Source: an uncultured Clostridia bacterium (GTDB taxonomy: Bacteria; Bacillota; Clostridia; Oscillospirales; Ruminococcaceae). From it: a stretch of 64,000 bases of DNA. The stretch is from the NCBI GenBank assembly GCA_947627875.1, contig CANQXS010000012.1, positions 18,630 through 82,629 of the forward strand. Direction: 5' to 3'. Of the stretch, positions 45,884-53,576 are shown one piece after another. Every line of letters starts with the position of its first letter. Position 1 is the first letter of the stretch. The notes under the pieces are model-generated. The model ran no database searches and was not told the DNA's origin. It saw only the letters and a program-made list of their open reading frames with translations. The position numbers and the translations under genes are program-made.

Positions 45884-46204
45884 ATGGCGTCAAGCAAAGA
45901 ATATTTAGAGTTTATTTTAGGGCAATTATCCGAATTGGATGAAATTACATATCGGGCTATGATGGGAGAATTTATCATCTATTACCGCGGCAAAATCATA
46001 GGCGGTATCTATGATGACAGGCTGCTTGTAAAACCGATAGAAGCAGCAATCAGCTATATGCCGACAGCTCAGTATGAATTACCCTATGAGGGAGCAAAAG
46101 AGATGTTGTTGGTAGATGAAGTAGACAACAGAGAGTTTTTGACAGGCTTATTTAATGCCATGTATGAGAAACTGCCGGCGTCAAAGCCGAAAAAGATTAA
46201 ATAG
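45884..46204 (+). CDS. TfoX/Sxy N-terminal domain protein, AT-richer than neighbours
   Basis: A 106-residue protein matching the N-terminal domain of TfoX. It has the typical ITYRAMMGEFIIYYRGKIIGGIYDDRLLVK, then SYMPTAQYELPYEGAKEMLLVDEVDN. In gamma-proteobacteria TfoX regulates competence, but stand-alone N-domain proteins in clostridia have no proven role. The start is ATG 45884 with GGAGG upstream; ten extra residues in the longer frame are not conserved-looking. Codon use (TTA, AGA, many A/T third positions) stands out from the GC-rich surroundings, suggesting recent acquisition. Confidence 0.88.
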   Translation: MASSKEYLEFILGQLSELDEITYRAMMGEFIIYYRGKIIGGIYDDRLLVKPIEAAISYMPTAQYELPYEGAKEMLLVDEVDNREFLTGLFNAMYEKLPASKPKKIK

Positions 46205-46254
46205 GCAGCTTCCCGCTTATCTTTCGGACGGGTTTTAAACAAACATCAACATGC

Positions 46255-46285
46255 AAAAAAGCAGACGAATTTTCGCCTGCTTTTT
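46255..46285. terminator. Bidirectional terminator between the TfoX-like and TspO genes
   Basis: AAAAAGCAG.CGA and TCG.CTGCTTTTT around ATTT, with one mismatch. Flanking A and T runs serve both strands. Confidence 0.85.
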
Positions 46286-46312
46286 CCGTTTTATGCGTTT
46301 TTTCGTGCGCGG

Positions 46313-46795
46313 CTACTTATTCAGCACCGCGACGCCGATATTCAGATAGAGCGCGAATAAAAGCCATAAGATATAGGGAATCATAAGCCTTCCCGCGGTT
46401 TTGTTCACGCCGAAGAACTGCACCGCCGTGCCGACTGTCAGTATCAGCAGCGCCGCCAGGACGACCGCCGCCGCGGTGTAAAATTCAAACCTGAAGAACA
46501 CTATCGACCAGCAGAAATTAACGAAGAGCTGGTAGAAAAAGCACTTCATCGCGTCGTTTAAAAGGCAGTCGCAGTCGCGGTATACAAGATACGAGGCAAA
46601 GCCCATCATAAGATAGAGAACTGTCCATACAACCGGAAACACCCAAGCCGGCGGCGAGAGCGGCGGCTGTGCGTAATCCTGTTTCGACATATCTCCGGCT
46701 ATTGCCGCCGAAAGCGCCCCGACTACTACCGGCAGAGCGGTCAGCAGCGCGGCTTTAAGCTTGTTTTCGCGCTTGATTTTTGTTGCAATATCCAT
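46313..46795 (-). CDS. TspO/MBR family membrane protein
   Basis: A 160-residue translocator protein homolog with five membrane segments. The family signature QPPLSPPAWVFPVVWTVLYLMMGFASYLVY lies near residues 42-71 (quoted in part: QPPLSPPAWVFPVVW). Further segments include NFCWSIVFFRFEFY and VLAALLILTVGTAVQFF. It binds tetrapyrroles in other bacteria. The C-terminal part (PYILWLLFALYLNIGVAVLNK) is typical. A strong AAGGGGG precedes the ATG. It stands alone between the TfoX-like gene and inverted-repeat element D. Confidence 0.92.
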   Translation of the reverse strand: MDIATKIKRENKLKAALLTALPVVVGALSAAIAGDMSKQDYAQPPLSPPAWVFPVVWTVLYLMMGFASYLVYRDCDCLLNDAMKCFFYQLFVNFCWSIVFFRFEFYTAAAVVLAALLILTVGTAVQFFGVNKTAGRLMIPYILWLLFALYLNIGVAVLNK

Positions 46796-46893
46796 ATAAA
46801 ATTACCCCCTTGAGATATTTTCCCCGAGAGTAGTTTATGCCGCTTTGTCCGCGAAAATACATAAAAAATCGGAGCATTGAAAACCCCTCTGAG

Positions 46894-47058
46894 CTAAGAA
46901 AACAAAAGTGCCCTGCGGGCACCGCGAAGCGCCGCAGAATTGCGTAAAGCCGTCAGATTCAAGGCGGCGGCTCGCTCGCACTCCTTTGTGGAATGCAAGA
47001 GCCGCCAACGATGAAGCCGGCGGCTCTTGCGTTAAATTCTGCGGGTTTGTTTTCTTAG
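46894..47058. repeat. Inverted-repeat element D with internal hairpins
   Basis: A 165-base element. The 13-base ends CTAAGAAAACAAA (46894-46906) and TTTGTTTTCTTAG (47046-47058) are perfect complements. Just inside, CCGCAGAATT and AATTCTGCGG also pair. Within are GTGCCC-TGC-GGGCAC and a 12-bp stem GCAAGAGCCGCC...GGCGGCTCTTGC. No coding frame is supported. It occupies the gap between the TspO gene and the end of the regulator gene at 47131; the 46800-46890 part shows nothing else. Confidence 0.78.
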
Positions 47059-47130
47059 GGAAGAGGGGGTAAAGCCCCGATTTGATCTGTTGCCTTCTTG
47101 AAATCCTTCGGTTTTTGTGCTATACTTGCC

Positions 47131-47835
47131 TTACTGCTTCTGATTGAGGCTTTTTATCCTCGATTCGCTGTTCTTTATAAGGTTCACCATCGAGGAATAA
47201 TACCTCGGATATTCCTCGGCAAGGCTCTGGGTGTTTGCCGAAAGCTCGTCGGAATTCTGAACGCAGTCCTCTCCTTCGAGAACGCTCCCCGTCGTTGCGG
47301 CGGCGATCTTTGCTTCGCAGACGTTCATCGCGGCGTTTGTCCCCGAGGGAGCGGCGGCGGGATCTATCATAAAGAAGTTCTGGTCGTTTTTGGGATTTGC
47401 GGAATAGAGATAGCGGAACATCTTATATACCGCGAGCATCAGATACCCGGAGGTTTCTCTTACCATCGTCGACGAGCGGCACTTTGTCAAGAGCGAATAG
47501 AAAACGCTGAGCGAATTGTTTATAAGCTTTTTGTTAAAAGCGATCATAACCGAGTTGGGCGTTACCTTGTCGCGGCTGTTCGGGTCTTCTTCGGGGATAT
47601 CGTCGATAGAAATCGTCTTCCCCTGCGGCTCGGGAGAGCGCCCCAAAAGATAGTCGCAGCTTACGTTGTAGTAATCGGCGGCGCGCACCAAAAAATCGAG
47701 CCCGCATTCGCGCTTGCCTTTTTCGTAATGCGAAAGAAGCCCCTGAGAAACTCCGAGGTCTTCGGCTGCCTTTTTCTGCGAGAGCTTGCGCTCCTTTCTC
47801 AACAGAGTCATGATTCTTGCAAATTCGGTGTTCAC
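47131..47835 (-). CDS. XRE-family HTH transcriptional regulator
   Basis: A 234-residue protein. The start is GTG 47835 with GGAGG upstream; the longer frame adds 15 residues that cross the promoter. The N-terminal Cro/C1 HTH is FARIMTLLRKERKLSQKKAAEDLGVSQGLLSHYEKGKRECG. A linker with LVRAADYYNVSCDYLLGRS is the usual XRE follow-on. The C-terminal 150 residues are helical, Ser/Asn-rich and unassigned. It is divergent from the phosphatase gene and could control itself, since AT-rich dyad-like DNA lies between. Confidence 0.82.
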   Translation of the reverse strand: MNTEFARIMTLLRKERKLSQKKAAEDLGVSQGLLSHYEKGKRECGLDFLVRAADYYNVSCDYLLGRSPEPQGKTISIDDIPEEDPNSRDKVTPNSVMIAFNKKLINNSLSVFYSLLTKCRSSTMVRETSGYLMLAVYKMFRYLYSANPKNDQNFFMIDPAAAPSGTNAAMNVCEAKIAAATTGSVLEGEDCVQNSDELSANTQSLAEEYPRYYSSMVNLIKNSESRIKSLNQKQ

Positions 47836-47871
47836 AGTTTTCCTCCGAGGTAAAATAATAACGTACCGATT

Positions 47872-47900
47872 ATTATACACCCGATTTTACTCTTTGTAAA
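47872..47900 (-). promoter_or_regulatory. Promoter of the XRE-family gene at 47131-47835
   Basis: Minus strand: TTTACA (47900-47895), 17 bases, TATAAT (47877-47872). Confidence 0.8.
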
Positions 47901-47982
47901 ACAGTAGATTAAATGAATTTTCAACCGAATTTTTGTTGAAAAACGACAAAATGCGGCAAAACCTGCCGCGATGGAGGTATAT

Positions 47983-48603
47983 ATGAAGGGCTACAGGATA
48001 CATTTCATCCGTCATGCAATATGCGAAGCCAACGAAGAGGGGCGCTATGTCGGCATAACCGAGTCGCCGGTCTCGGCAAACGGCAGAAAGGAGCTCGCCG
48101 AAAAGGCGGAGCGCTATGTATATCCCGAGGTCGACAAGGTTTATGTCAGCCCGCTGAGAAGATGCATCGCCACCGCCGCGTTTTTATATCCCGAGGGCTA
48201 TGCGCGGGTCGTTCCCGAGCTTCGCGAAATGAATTTCGGCGAATTCGAGGGCAGGCTCCTTTCGGACATAAAGGACACCCCTGAATACAAAACCTTTATT
48301 AAGGGCGGGCTCGACAATCCCCCGCCAGGCGGCGAAAGCCTTCGGCACGTTGTGCAGCGCTGCTTCGAGGGGCTCGACTTCATAGTCAACGACATGATGA
48401 AAAACGGCTATTCGAGCGCGGCGGTCGTGACCCACGGCGGGATAATTATGAATATGATGTCCTGCTTCGGACTGCCGAAATACTCCCCCAACGACTTCGC
48501 CTGCGACTTCGGCGAGGGCTTCACCGTCCTCGTTACGGCTCAGATGTGGCAGCAGTCGGGCGCGTTCGAGATCCTCGGGGCGCTGCCCTACAGCAGAGAA
48601 TAA
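47983..48603 (+). CDS. Histidine phosphatase family (phosphoglycerate-mutase-like) protein
   Basis: A 206-residue enzyme. The catalytic RHG-type motif is FIRHAICEANEEGRYVG near residues 8-24, with Ala where Gly is common. SPLRRCIATAAFLYP, LREMNFGEFEGRLL and VVTHGGIIMNMM complete the active site (second Arg, Glu and second His). The start is ATG 47983, with GGAGGT upstream; an in-frame ATG 12 bases earlier overlaps that site. Members are broad-specificity phosphatases, including cobalamin-pathway CobC; no cobalamin gene is near, so the substrate is open. Confidence 0.9.
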   Translation: MKGYRIHFIRHAICEANEEGRYVGITESPVSANGRKELAEKAERYVYPEVDKVYVSPLRRCIATAAFLYPEGYARVVPELREMNFGEFEGRLLSDIKDTPEYKTFIKGGLDNPPPGGESLRHVVQRCFEGLDFIVNDMMKNGYSSAAVVTHGGIIMNMMSCFGLPKYSPNDFACDFGEGFTVLVTAQMWQQSGAFEILGALPYSRE

Positions 48604-48689
48604 AGAAAATAACGGGCGGGCGCGTCAGGATCGGCGCGCTTTTCGCTTATATGGTGTCCCGAAGGCGGAGGGCATACATTCTTTGGCAC

Positions 48690-48718
48690 TTGATTTTTTC
48701 GTTGCGCCGTGATATAAT
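48690..48718 (+). promoter_or_regulatory. Promoter of the M23 peptidase gene
   Basis: TTGATT at 48690-48695, 17 bases, TATAAT at 48713-48718. Confidence 0.78.
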
Positions 48719-48768
48719 GATATAAATTTGTTACCGTTTTGTAATTTTTCGGAAAGGAGTGCGGGAAT

Positions 48769-50958
48769 ATGGACGAAACGCTTGAAGAAATCAAGCCCGA
48801 GGAGCAGGCAGCCGAAAGCGCCGCAGAGAAATCCGTCGGGCAGGCAGAAGAAGCCGAGCCGGAGACCGTATCGGCGGAAGAAGCAGAAGAAGTCTCGGAA
48901 GAAGCCCCCGAAGCCGAAAGCGCGCCCGAAGAAGCCGAAAAAGCCGAAGAGCCCGCGTCCTCCGAGAAAAAGGCGGAGAAAAAGAAGCGCAGGAGCGCAG
49001 CCGAAACCGCCGCCGCAGCGTCGGCGCAGCTCGGGAAGTGCGCAAAAGCGTCATATAAAAACGTAAAATACAGTCTATTAAAGATATTCCCCGCGCTTGT
49101 CGGCTTCCTTGCCGGAATAGGCTCGGCGGGATGGCGCGCCGTTTGCAGGATAACCGCCGCGGCGGCTTACGGAAGCGTTACGGCTGTAATTCTGCTTTTC
49201 CGCAGAATAGAGCGGGAGCTTGAGCTTATCCTCCCCGAAGCGGTCGGGTTCCTTGCCGGGCTCGGTCGGAGCGCCTGGGGAGTTCTGCGCGATTGCGCGG
49301 CGTTTCTCTTCCGGCTTGCCGCGTCGTTCATCTCGGCGACCGTCGGCAAGGCGTTCCATTGGTTTGCAAAAAAGCTTAAGCAGCCCCTTTACGACGTCTG
49401 GTGCTTCCTTCTCACCCCGTTTGCCCACACTTACGGCGCTTTTGCGGAATGGGGCGGAAAATTCAAAAAAGCCTGCCGCAAGGGGGTCTTCCCGGCGGTC
49501 GGAGCGGTGTTCTCGGGGCTCTGGAGTCTTATCTGCGGGATATTCGAGCTTTTGAGATTCGGCTTCAACTATATCGCGCCCGCGGTGTCGGTAGTGTTTC
49601 TTATCGCGCTCGTCAGGTATTCCTCGACGATACAGTATGCGATAAACCTTGAATACAACGGCAGCCAGATAGCCACAATAGAGAGCGAAGCGGCTTATAA
49701 CGAGGCGCAGTCGCTCGTTCAGGATAAGATAACCTTTACCGAAAACGACCAGCCTATCCTGACAACCCCGAGGTTCACGGTAACGGTCAGAAATATGGAA
49801 GATCCGCAGGAACAGCCCGTTTCGGATATCGACGCCCTCTCGGAGCTTATGATAGAGACCGGCGATGTACCCGTCGTTTACGCCTACGGGCTTTATATCA
49901 ACGGCGAGCTCATCGGAGTTTATTCCGACGAGGATATGGAGACGATCCGCTCGGCGCTCGACGACAAGCTCGAATATTACACCGAGCCCAACTCGGTAAA
50001 CGTATACTTTGAGGACGACATCTCGATAACTCAGGGAAGATTTATAGCCGACGTTTTAACAACGCCCGAGAGCGCCCTTGAGCTTATAAACGGCTCGACC
50101 GAGGTCGAGGCGTATTACGTCGTAAAAAGAGGAGACAGCATCACCTCTGTCTGCGACAGCCTCGGGATAACCCGCGAGGAGTTTGAAGCCGACAATCCTT
50201 CTTTGGCGGGAGGGCTTAAGACCGGCGACATCGTTACATATCACTATCTCGAGCCGCATCTCAACGTTCTTTCCACGCATTACGAGAACTACGGGCAGGT
50301 CATCGAGCGGACGGTACAGTATGAATACAACTCCCGCCGCGAGCAATACTGCGAGGTTCTGAGGCAGCACGGCTCTGACGGCTATGAAAACGTGACCGCG
50401 CTCGTCACTTCGACCAACGGAAAGGAATCAGACCGAGTTATCGTTTCGAGAACCGTCACCGAGGCGATGGTGCCGATGATAATCCGCACGGGGACGAAGG
50501 AAAACACCTATATCGGCGACGACACCGATATTCTCGAAACCCTCGGTACGTTTATCTGGCCCGTCGGCGACGAGGATTGCTATATAAGCTCGACCTTCGG
50601 CTACCGCTCCTGGGACCATTCAAACCACCGCGCCGTAGATATAGCGGGAATCCCCCGTGGGACCGACATTTATGCCGCCTGCGACGGAAAGGTCACGTTC
50701 TCGGGCTGGTACGGCTCTTACGGAAAGCTCGTTATAATCGACCACGGACACGGCTACGAGACCTATTACGGGCATTGCAACGATCTGCTCGTCGAGGAGG
50801 GCGACAGGGTCGAGAAGGGCGACGTTATCGCGAAGGTGGGAATGACCGGCAACGCCTCGGGGTATCATCTGCACTTTGAAATGCGCCATAACGACACGCG
50901 CATCGACCCGCTGATAGCTCTCGGAGGTCCCGGAGGTCACAGATATAATATGGCGTAA
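48769..50958 (+). CDS. Membrane-anchored M23 peptidoglycan endopeptidase with LysM and G5-like domains
   Basis: A 729-residue cell-wall hydrolase. Residues 1-85 are Glu/Ala-rich and disordered-looking. A long basic, partly amphipathic region follows. A membrane segment lies near residues 268-285 (IAPAVSVVFLIALVRY). Outside, a linker leads to a LysM-like unit near residue 450 (VEAYYVVKRGDSITSVCDSL). A G5-like domain follows (residues about 500-580). The LytM/M23 domain is near 605-715, with zinc ligands in HRAVD and HLHFE. Such proteins act in spore engulfment (SpoIIQ-like) or wall remodelling. A clear GGAAAGGAG and promoter precede it. Confidence 0.9.
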   Translation: MDETLEEIKPEEQAAESAAEKSVGQAEEAEPETVSAEEAEEVSEEAPEAESAPEEAEKAEEPASSEKKAEKKKRRSAAETAAAASAQLGKCAKASYKNVKYSLLKIFPALVGFLAGIGSAGWRAVCRITAAAAYGSVTAVILLFRRIERELELILPEAVGFLAGLGRSAWGVLRDCAAFLFRLAASFISATVGKAFHWFAKKLKQPLYDVWCFLLTPFAHTYGAFAEWGGKFKKACRKGVFPAVGAVFSGLWSLICGIFELLRFGFNYIAPAVSVVFLIALVRYSSTIQYAINLEYNGSQIATIESEAAYNEAQSLVQDKITFTENDQPILTTPRFTVTVRNMEDPQEQPVSDIDALSELMIETGDVPVVYAYGLYINGELIGVYSDEDMETIRSALDDKLEYYTEPNSVNVYFEDDISITQGRFIADVLTTPESALELINGSTEVEAYYVVKRGDSITSVCDSLGITREEFEADNPSLAGGLKTGDIVTYHYLEPHLNVLSTHYENYGQVIERTVQYEYNSRREQYCEVLRQHGSDGYENVTALVTSTNGKESDRVIVSRTVTEAMVPMIIRTGTKENTYIGDDTDILETLGTFIWPVGDEDCYISSTFGYRSWDHSNHRAVDIAGIPRGTDIYAACDGKVTFSGWYGSYGKLVIIDHGHGYETYYGHCNDLLVEEGDRVEKGDVIAKVGMTGNASGYHLHFEMRHNDTRIDPLIALGGPGGHRYNMA

Positions 50959-50962
50959 GCAA

Positions 50963-50992
50963 TTCGGGGGAGCCCTCGGCGGCTCTCCCGAA
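50963..50992 (+). terminator. Hairpin after the M23 peptidase gene
   Basis: TTCGGGGGAGCC-CTCGG-CGGCTCTCCCGAA. There is no T-run, so termination strength is uncertain. Confidence 0.6.
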
Positions 50993-51020
50993 AATAACTC
51001 AAAAAATTTTTTCAAACCCC

Positions 51021-51049
51021 TTGACAACGCCGAAAAGCGGTGCTATAAT
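51021..51049 (+). promoter_or_regulatory. Promoter of tRNA-Leu
   Basis: TTGACA at 51021-51026, 17 bases, TATAAT at 51044-51049. Confidence 0.9.
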
Positions 51050-51075
51050 ATGAAAGCTTTCTTTGAGCGATATAT

Positions 51076-51160
51076 GCGGCAGTGCTGGAATAGGCAGACA
51101 GGCACGTTTGAGGGGCGTGTGTCGAACGACGTATGGGTTCAAGTCCCATTTGCCGCACCA
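51076..51160 (+). tRNA. tRNA-Leu (anticodon GAG)
   Basis: A class II tRNA. Acceptor GCGGCAG pairs with TTGCCGC. Anticodon stem CACGT/GCGTG encloses TTGAGGG, giving GAG. A long variable arm GTCG-AA-CGAC is present. The T-arm is ATGGG-TTCAAGT-CCCAT. CCA is encoded. Confidence 0.95.
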
Positions 51161-51165
51161 AATAA

Positions 51166-51188
51166 AAATCCGCGCAAGCGGATTTTTT
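51166..51188 (+). terminator. Terminator of tRNA-Leu
   Basis: AAAATCCGC-GCAA-GCGGATTTT followed by more T. Confidence 0.88.
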
Positions 51189-51254
51189 ATTTTGCTCTTT
51201 CTGTCACGCGCTGCGCCCCGCCGAGATTTTAAGGCAAATGCAGGTTTTCCCCGC

Positions 51255-51301
51255 TTGCATTTTCCGCGGGAATCCGCTATAATAATCGCAAGCGATTATT
51301 A
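51255..51301 (+). promoter_or_regulatory. Promoter fused to a terminator-like hairpin upstream of nth
   Basis: TTGCAT at 51255-51260, 17 bases, TATAAT at 51278-51283. The same bases start a perfect 10-bp stem TAATAATCGC-AA-GCGATTATTA (51280-51301), which is followed by TATTTTATTTT. The start site would fall inside the stem. Two more hairpins follow before nth: TTTTGC...GCAAAA around CTCGGC-TTC-GCCGAG (51321-51353), and TATAGCA...TGCTATA around AAAGCC-TTC-GGCTTT (51364-51394). The last runs into another TATAAT at 51391-51396. I see no gene between tRNA-Leu and nth. Confidence 0.5.
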
Positions 51302-51427
51302 TATTTTATTTTAGTCGCCCTTTTGCTCCTCGGCTTCGCCGAGAACCGCAAAAGATGGCTGATTATAGCACAAAGCCTTCGGCTTTATGCTATAATATAT
51401 CCGACAGATTTCGGGAGGAGGAGCCTT

Positions 51428-52066
51428 ATGCCTGCAAAAACATCCCTAAAATCCCGCGCGGAGGAGATAGTGAGCCGCCTTGAAAAGGTCTACCCCGAGG
51501 CGCAGTGCTCGCTCGTATATGAAAAGCCCTACGAGCTTCTTATCTCGGTCAGGCTCTCGGCGCAATGCACCGACGCGCGCGTGAATATAGTCACAAAAGA
51601 GCTCTTCGCGGCGTTCCCGACGCTCGAAAGCTTCGCTTCGGCAGAGCTTTCCGAGGTCGAGCGGATAGTCAAGCCCTGCGGGCTCTTCCGCACAAAGGCA
51701 AAGAGCATAATTGAGCTCTCGCAGAAGCTTATTTCCGACTTCGGCGGCAAAGTCCCCGACAATATGGAGGACCTGCTCTCGCTCCCCGGCGTAGGCAGAA
51801 AGACCGCCAACCTTATTCTCGGCGATGTTTATAAACAGCCCGCCGTCGTTACCGATACCCACTGCATAAGGATATGCGGGCGCCTCGGGCTCTCGGAGGG
51901 GACCGACCCCGCAAAGGTCGAGAAGCAGTTAAGAGAGGTCCTGCCGATGGACAGGGCGTCGGACTTCTGCCACAGGCTGGTGAATTTCGGCAGGGACACC
52001 TGCTCGGCGCGAAGCCCGAAATGCGGCGACTGCCCGCTTTCTGACCTCTGCGGATACAAAAAATAA
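51428..52066 (+). CDS. nth: Endonuclease III (DNA glycosylase/AP lyase)
   Basis: A 212-residue base-excision repair enzyme for oxidised pyrimidines. The start is ATG 51428 with GGGAGGAGG upstream; a longer frame through the hairpin region is rejected. The helix-hairpin-helix is LPGVGRKTANLIL, with the catalytic Lys in GRKTA near residue 122. The catalytic Asp is in VTDTHCIRI. The C-terminal Fe-S motif is C-x6-C-x2-C-x5-C (TCSARSPKCGDCPLSDLC). It is a single gene ahead of the hydrogenase operon. Confidence 0.96.
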   Translation: MPAKTSLKSRAEEIVSRLEKVYPEAQCSLVYEKPYELLISVRLSAQCTDARVNIVTKELFAAFPTLESFASAELSEVERIVKPCGLFRTKAKSIIELSQKLISDFGGKVPDNMEDLLSLPGVGRKTANLILGDVYKQPAVVTDTHCIRICGRLGLSEGTDPAKVEKQLREVLPMDRASDFCHRLVNFGRDTCSARSPKCGDCPLSDLCGYKK

Positions 52067-52071
52067 GCCCT

Positions 52072-52141
52072 CGGGCGCTCAGACTTCCGAAAAATCACGG
52101 TTTTGTGTGAAATTTCCGGCGGTTAGCGCCCGCTTTTTTTG
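52072..52141 (+). terminator. Terminator after nth
   Basis: CGGGCGCT (52072-52079) pairs with AGCGCCCG (52125-52132) across a 45-base loop, followed by CTTTTTTT. The long loop makes it less certain. Confidence 0.6.
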
Positions 52142-52150
52142 TTTTTGCTC

Positions 52151-52179
52151 TTGATATTCTCGCGGCGATATGTTATACT
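52151..52179 (+). promoter_or_regulatory. Promoter of the hydrogenase operon
   Basis: TTGATA at 52151-52156, 17 bases, TATACT at 52174-52179. No other convincing promoter is seen before hydA, so ten genes may share this transcript. Confidence 0.8.
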
Positions 52180-52237
52180 CCTATTGTATGTATACCGCAA
52201 AGTACGACATTTTTAAATATTTGAAAGGATGGATACC

Positions 52238-52732
52238 ATGAAAAAACGCGCAAGCACAGTTCCCTTCCGCGGCACTCCCGAGCAGGAGGCTAAGCTCAGG
52301 GCGGTAATCAACGAAAAGAAGCATGTAGAGGGCTCTCTTATGCAGGTAATGCAGGAGGCTCAGGAGATCTACGGCTACCTTCCCCTTGAAGTCCAGACTA
52401 TAATAGCCGAGGGTATGGGCGTATCGGTAGAAGAGGTCTACGGCATCGCCACCTTCTACGCTCAGTTTGCACTTTCTCCCAAGGGCGACCATCAGATCTC
52501 GGTCTGCCTCGGCACCGCCTGCTATGTAAAGGGCTCTCAGCAGATCCTCGACAGGCTCACCGAGGTCTTAAAGATAGGTCCCGGCGAATGCACTCCCGAC
52601 GGAAAGTTCTCGCTCGAGGCGTGCCGCTGCATCGGCGCCTGCGGACTTGCCCCCGTTATGACCGTCGGAGAAGACGTTTACGGAAGACTTACCGCCAACG
52701 ACGTAGATACCATTCTGGCAAAATACGCCTGA
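52238..52732 (+). CDS. hydC: NuoE-like 24-kDa subunit of NAD-linked [FeFe]-hydrogenase (HydC)
   Basis: A 164-residue thioredoxin-fold 2Fe-2S subunit. The start is ATG 52238; an in-frame ATG nine bases earlier overlaps the ribosome site GAAAGGA. The HydC/NuoE pattern is present: the helical N-terminus (LMQVMQEAQEIYGYLP), YGIATFYAQFALSPKG, then C-x4-C in VCLGTACYVKG and C-x3-C in CRCIGACGLAP. It passes electrons between the NADH/FMN subunit HydB and other partners in the bifurcating complex. First gene of the operon. Confidence 0.93.
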   Translation: MKKRASTVPFRGTPEQEAKLRAVINEKKHVEGSLMQVMQEAQEIYGYLPLEVQTIIAEGMGVSVEEVYGIATFYAQFALSPKGDHQISVCLGTACYVKGSQQILDRLTEVLKIGPGECTPDGKFSLEACRCIGACGLAPVMTVGEDVYGRLTANDVDTILAKYA

Positions 52733-52770
52733 TAACCGGCAAAGACATTTAAGTTGAAGGGGAGAGCCTT

Positions 52771-53124
52771 ATGAAAATCTCAGCAATCAGATCCCTTTTG
52801 GACGCGAACGTCGTATGCGGGGAGGAAAACCTCGACCATGACGTTTTTTCCGCCTGCGGAAGCGACATGATGAGCGACGTTCTGGCTTATGTTAAAGATC
52901 AGGCAGTGCTTCTTACCGGTCTCGTCAATTCTCAGGTCATACGCACCGCGGAGATGATGGATATGGTCTGCATAGTTTTTGTGCGCTCAAAAAAGCCGAC
53001 GGCCGATATGATCGAGCTTGCGCGCGAGAGCGGGATAGTATTGATGAGCACCGAAAAGAGAATGTATGAAGCCTGCGGTCTGCTCTACACGAGCGGGCTC
53101 GTCGGAAACGGAGTGAGGTCATGA
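52771..53124 (+). CDS. DRTGG-domain protein (first of two)
   Basis: A 117-residue protein with the DRTGG-type ligand-binding fold, as also found attached to CBS or phosphotransacetylase-type proteins. The order is KISAIRSLLDANVVCGEENLD, ACGSDMMSDVLAYV, LLTGLVNSQVIRTAEMMD, VCIVFVRSKKPTADMIELA, and a last strand IVLMSTEKRMYEACGLLY. The GSDMMSDVL and ISAP/STEK positions are typical. It overlaps the next HATPase gene by four bases. A second DRTGG gene lies at 54881. The ligand is unknown. Confidence 0.85.
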   Translation: MKISAIRSLLDANVVCGEENLDHDVFSACGSDMMSDVLAYVKDQAVLLTGLVNSQVIRTAEMMDMVCIVFVRSKKPTADMIELARESGIVLMSTEKRMYEACGLLYTSGLVGNGVRS

Positions 53125-53543
53125 GCGAATCCCTGAGATTCCATTTCAATGTCGACGGCTCCAACTTCACGACTGCCGGTCAGGCGTCGGTCCAGGTAAA
53201 AAAGAACCTTCGAGAGCTCGGCATACCTGCCGACGCGATACGAAGGGTCTCCATCGCGATGTACGAGGGCGAGATCAATATGGTCATTCACGCCCACGGC
53301 GGCGAGGCGGACGTTGTCGTTTACGAAGACAGGATAGAGATAATCCTCAACGACCACGGTCCCGGCATTCCGAATATAGAGCTCGCGATGAAAGAGGGCT
53401 ATTCCACCGCGCCCGACAATATAAGGTCGCTCGGATTCGGCGCCGGAATGGGTCTCCCCAACATGAAAAGATATACCGATAAAATGGACATAGAGACTGA
53501 ACTCGGCAAGGGCACCAAGATCACTATGTGCGTGAATTTCTGA
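53121..53543 (+). CDS. HATPase (anti-sigma/RsbW-like) ATP-binding protein, first of two
   Basis: A 140-residue GHKL ATPase domain without receiver or phosphorylatable domain. The N-box is SIAMYEGEINMVIHAHGG, G1 is DHGPGIPN, and G2 is GFGAGMGLPNM. This is the RsbW/SpoIIAB-like layout used to bind partner proteins with ATP. Four-base overlap with the upstream DRTGG gene. Within a hydrogenase operon it may sense or relay the redox signal of the HydS-like protein that follows. Confidence 0.88.
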   Translation: MSESLRFHFNVDGSNFTTAGQASVQVKKNLRELGIPADAIRRVSIAMYEGEINMVIHAHGGEADVVVYEDRIEIILNDHGPGIPNIELAMKEGYSTAPDNIRSLGFGAGMGLPNMKRYTDKMDIETELGKGTKITMCVNF

Positions 53544-53576
53544 TAAAAAGTAAAGCCGCTGAAGTCTGGTGGTGAA

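Noticed and set aside
51050..51314. Frames overlapping tRNA-Leu
   Set aside because: The cloverleaf with encoded CCA and its terminator explain the DNA.
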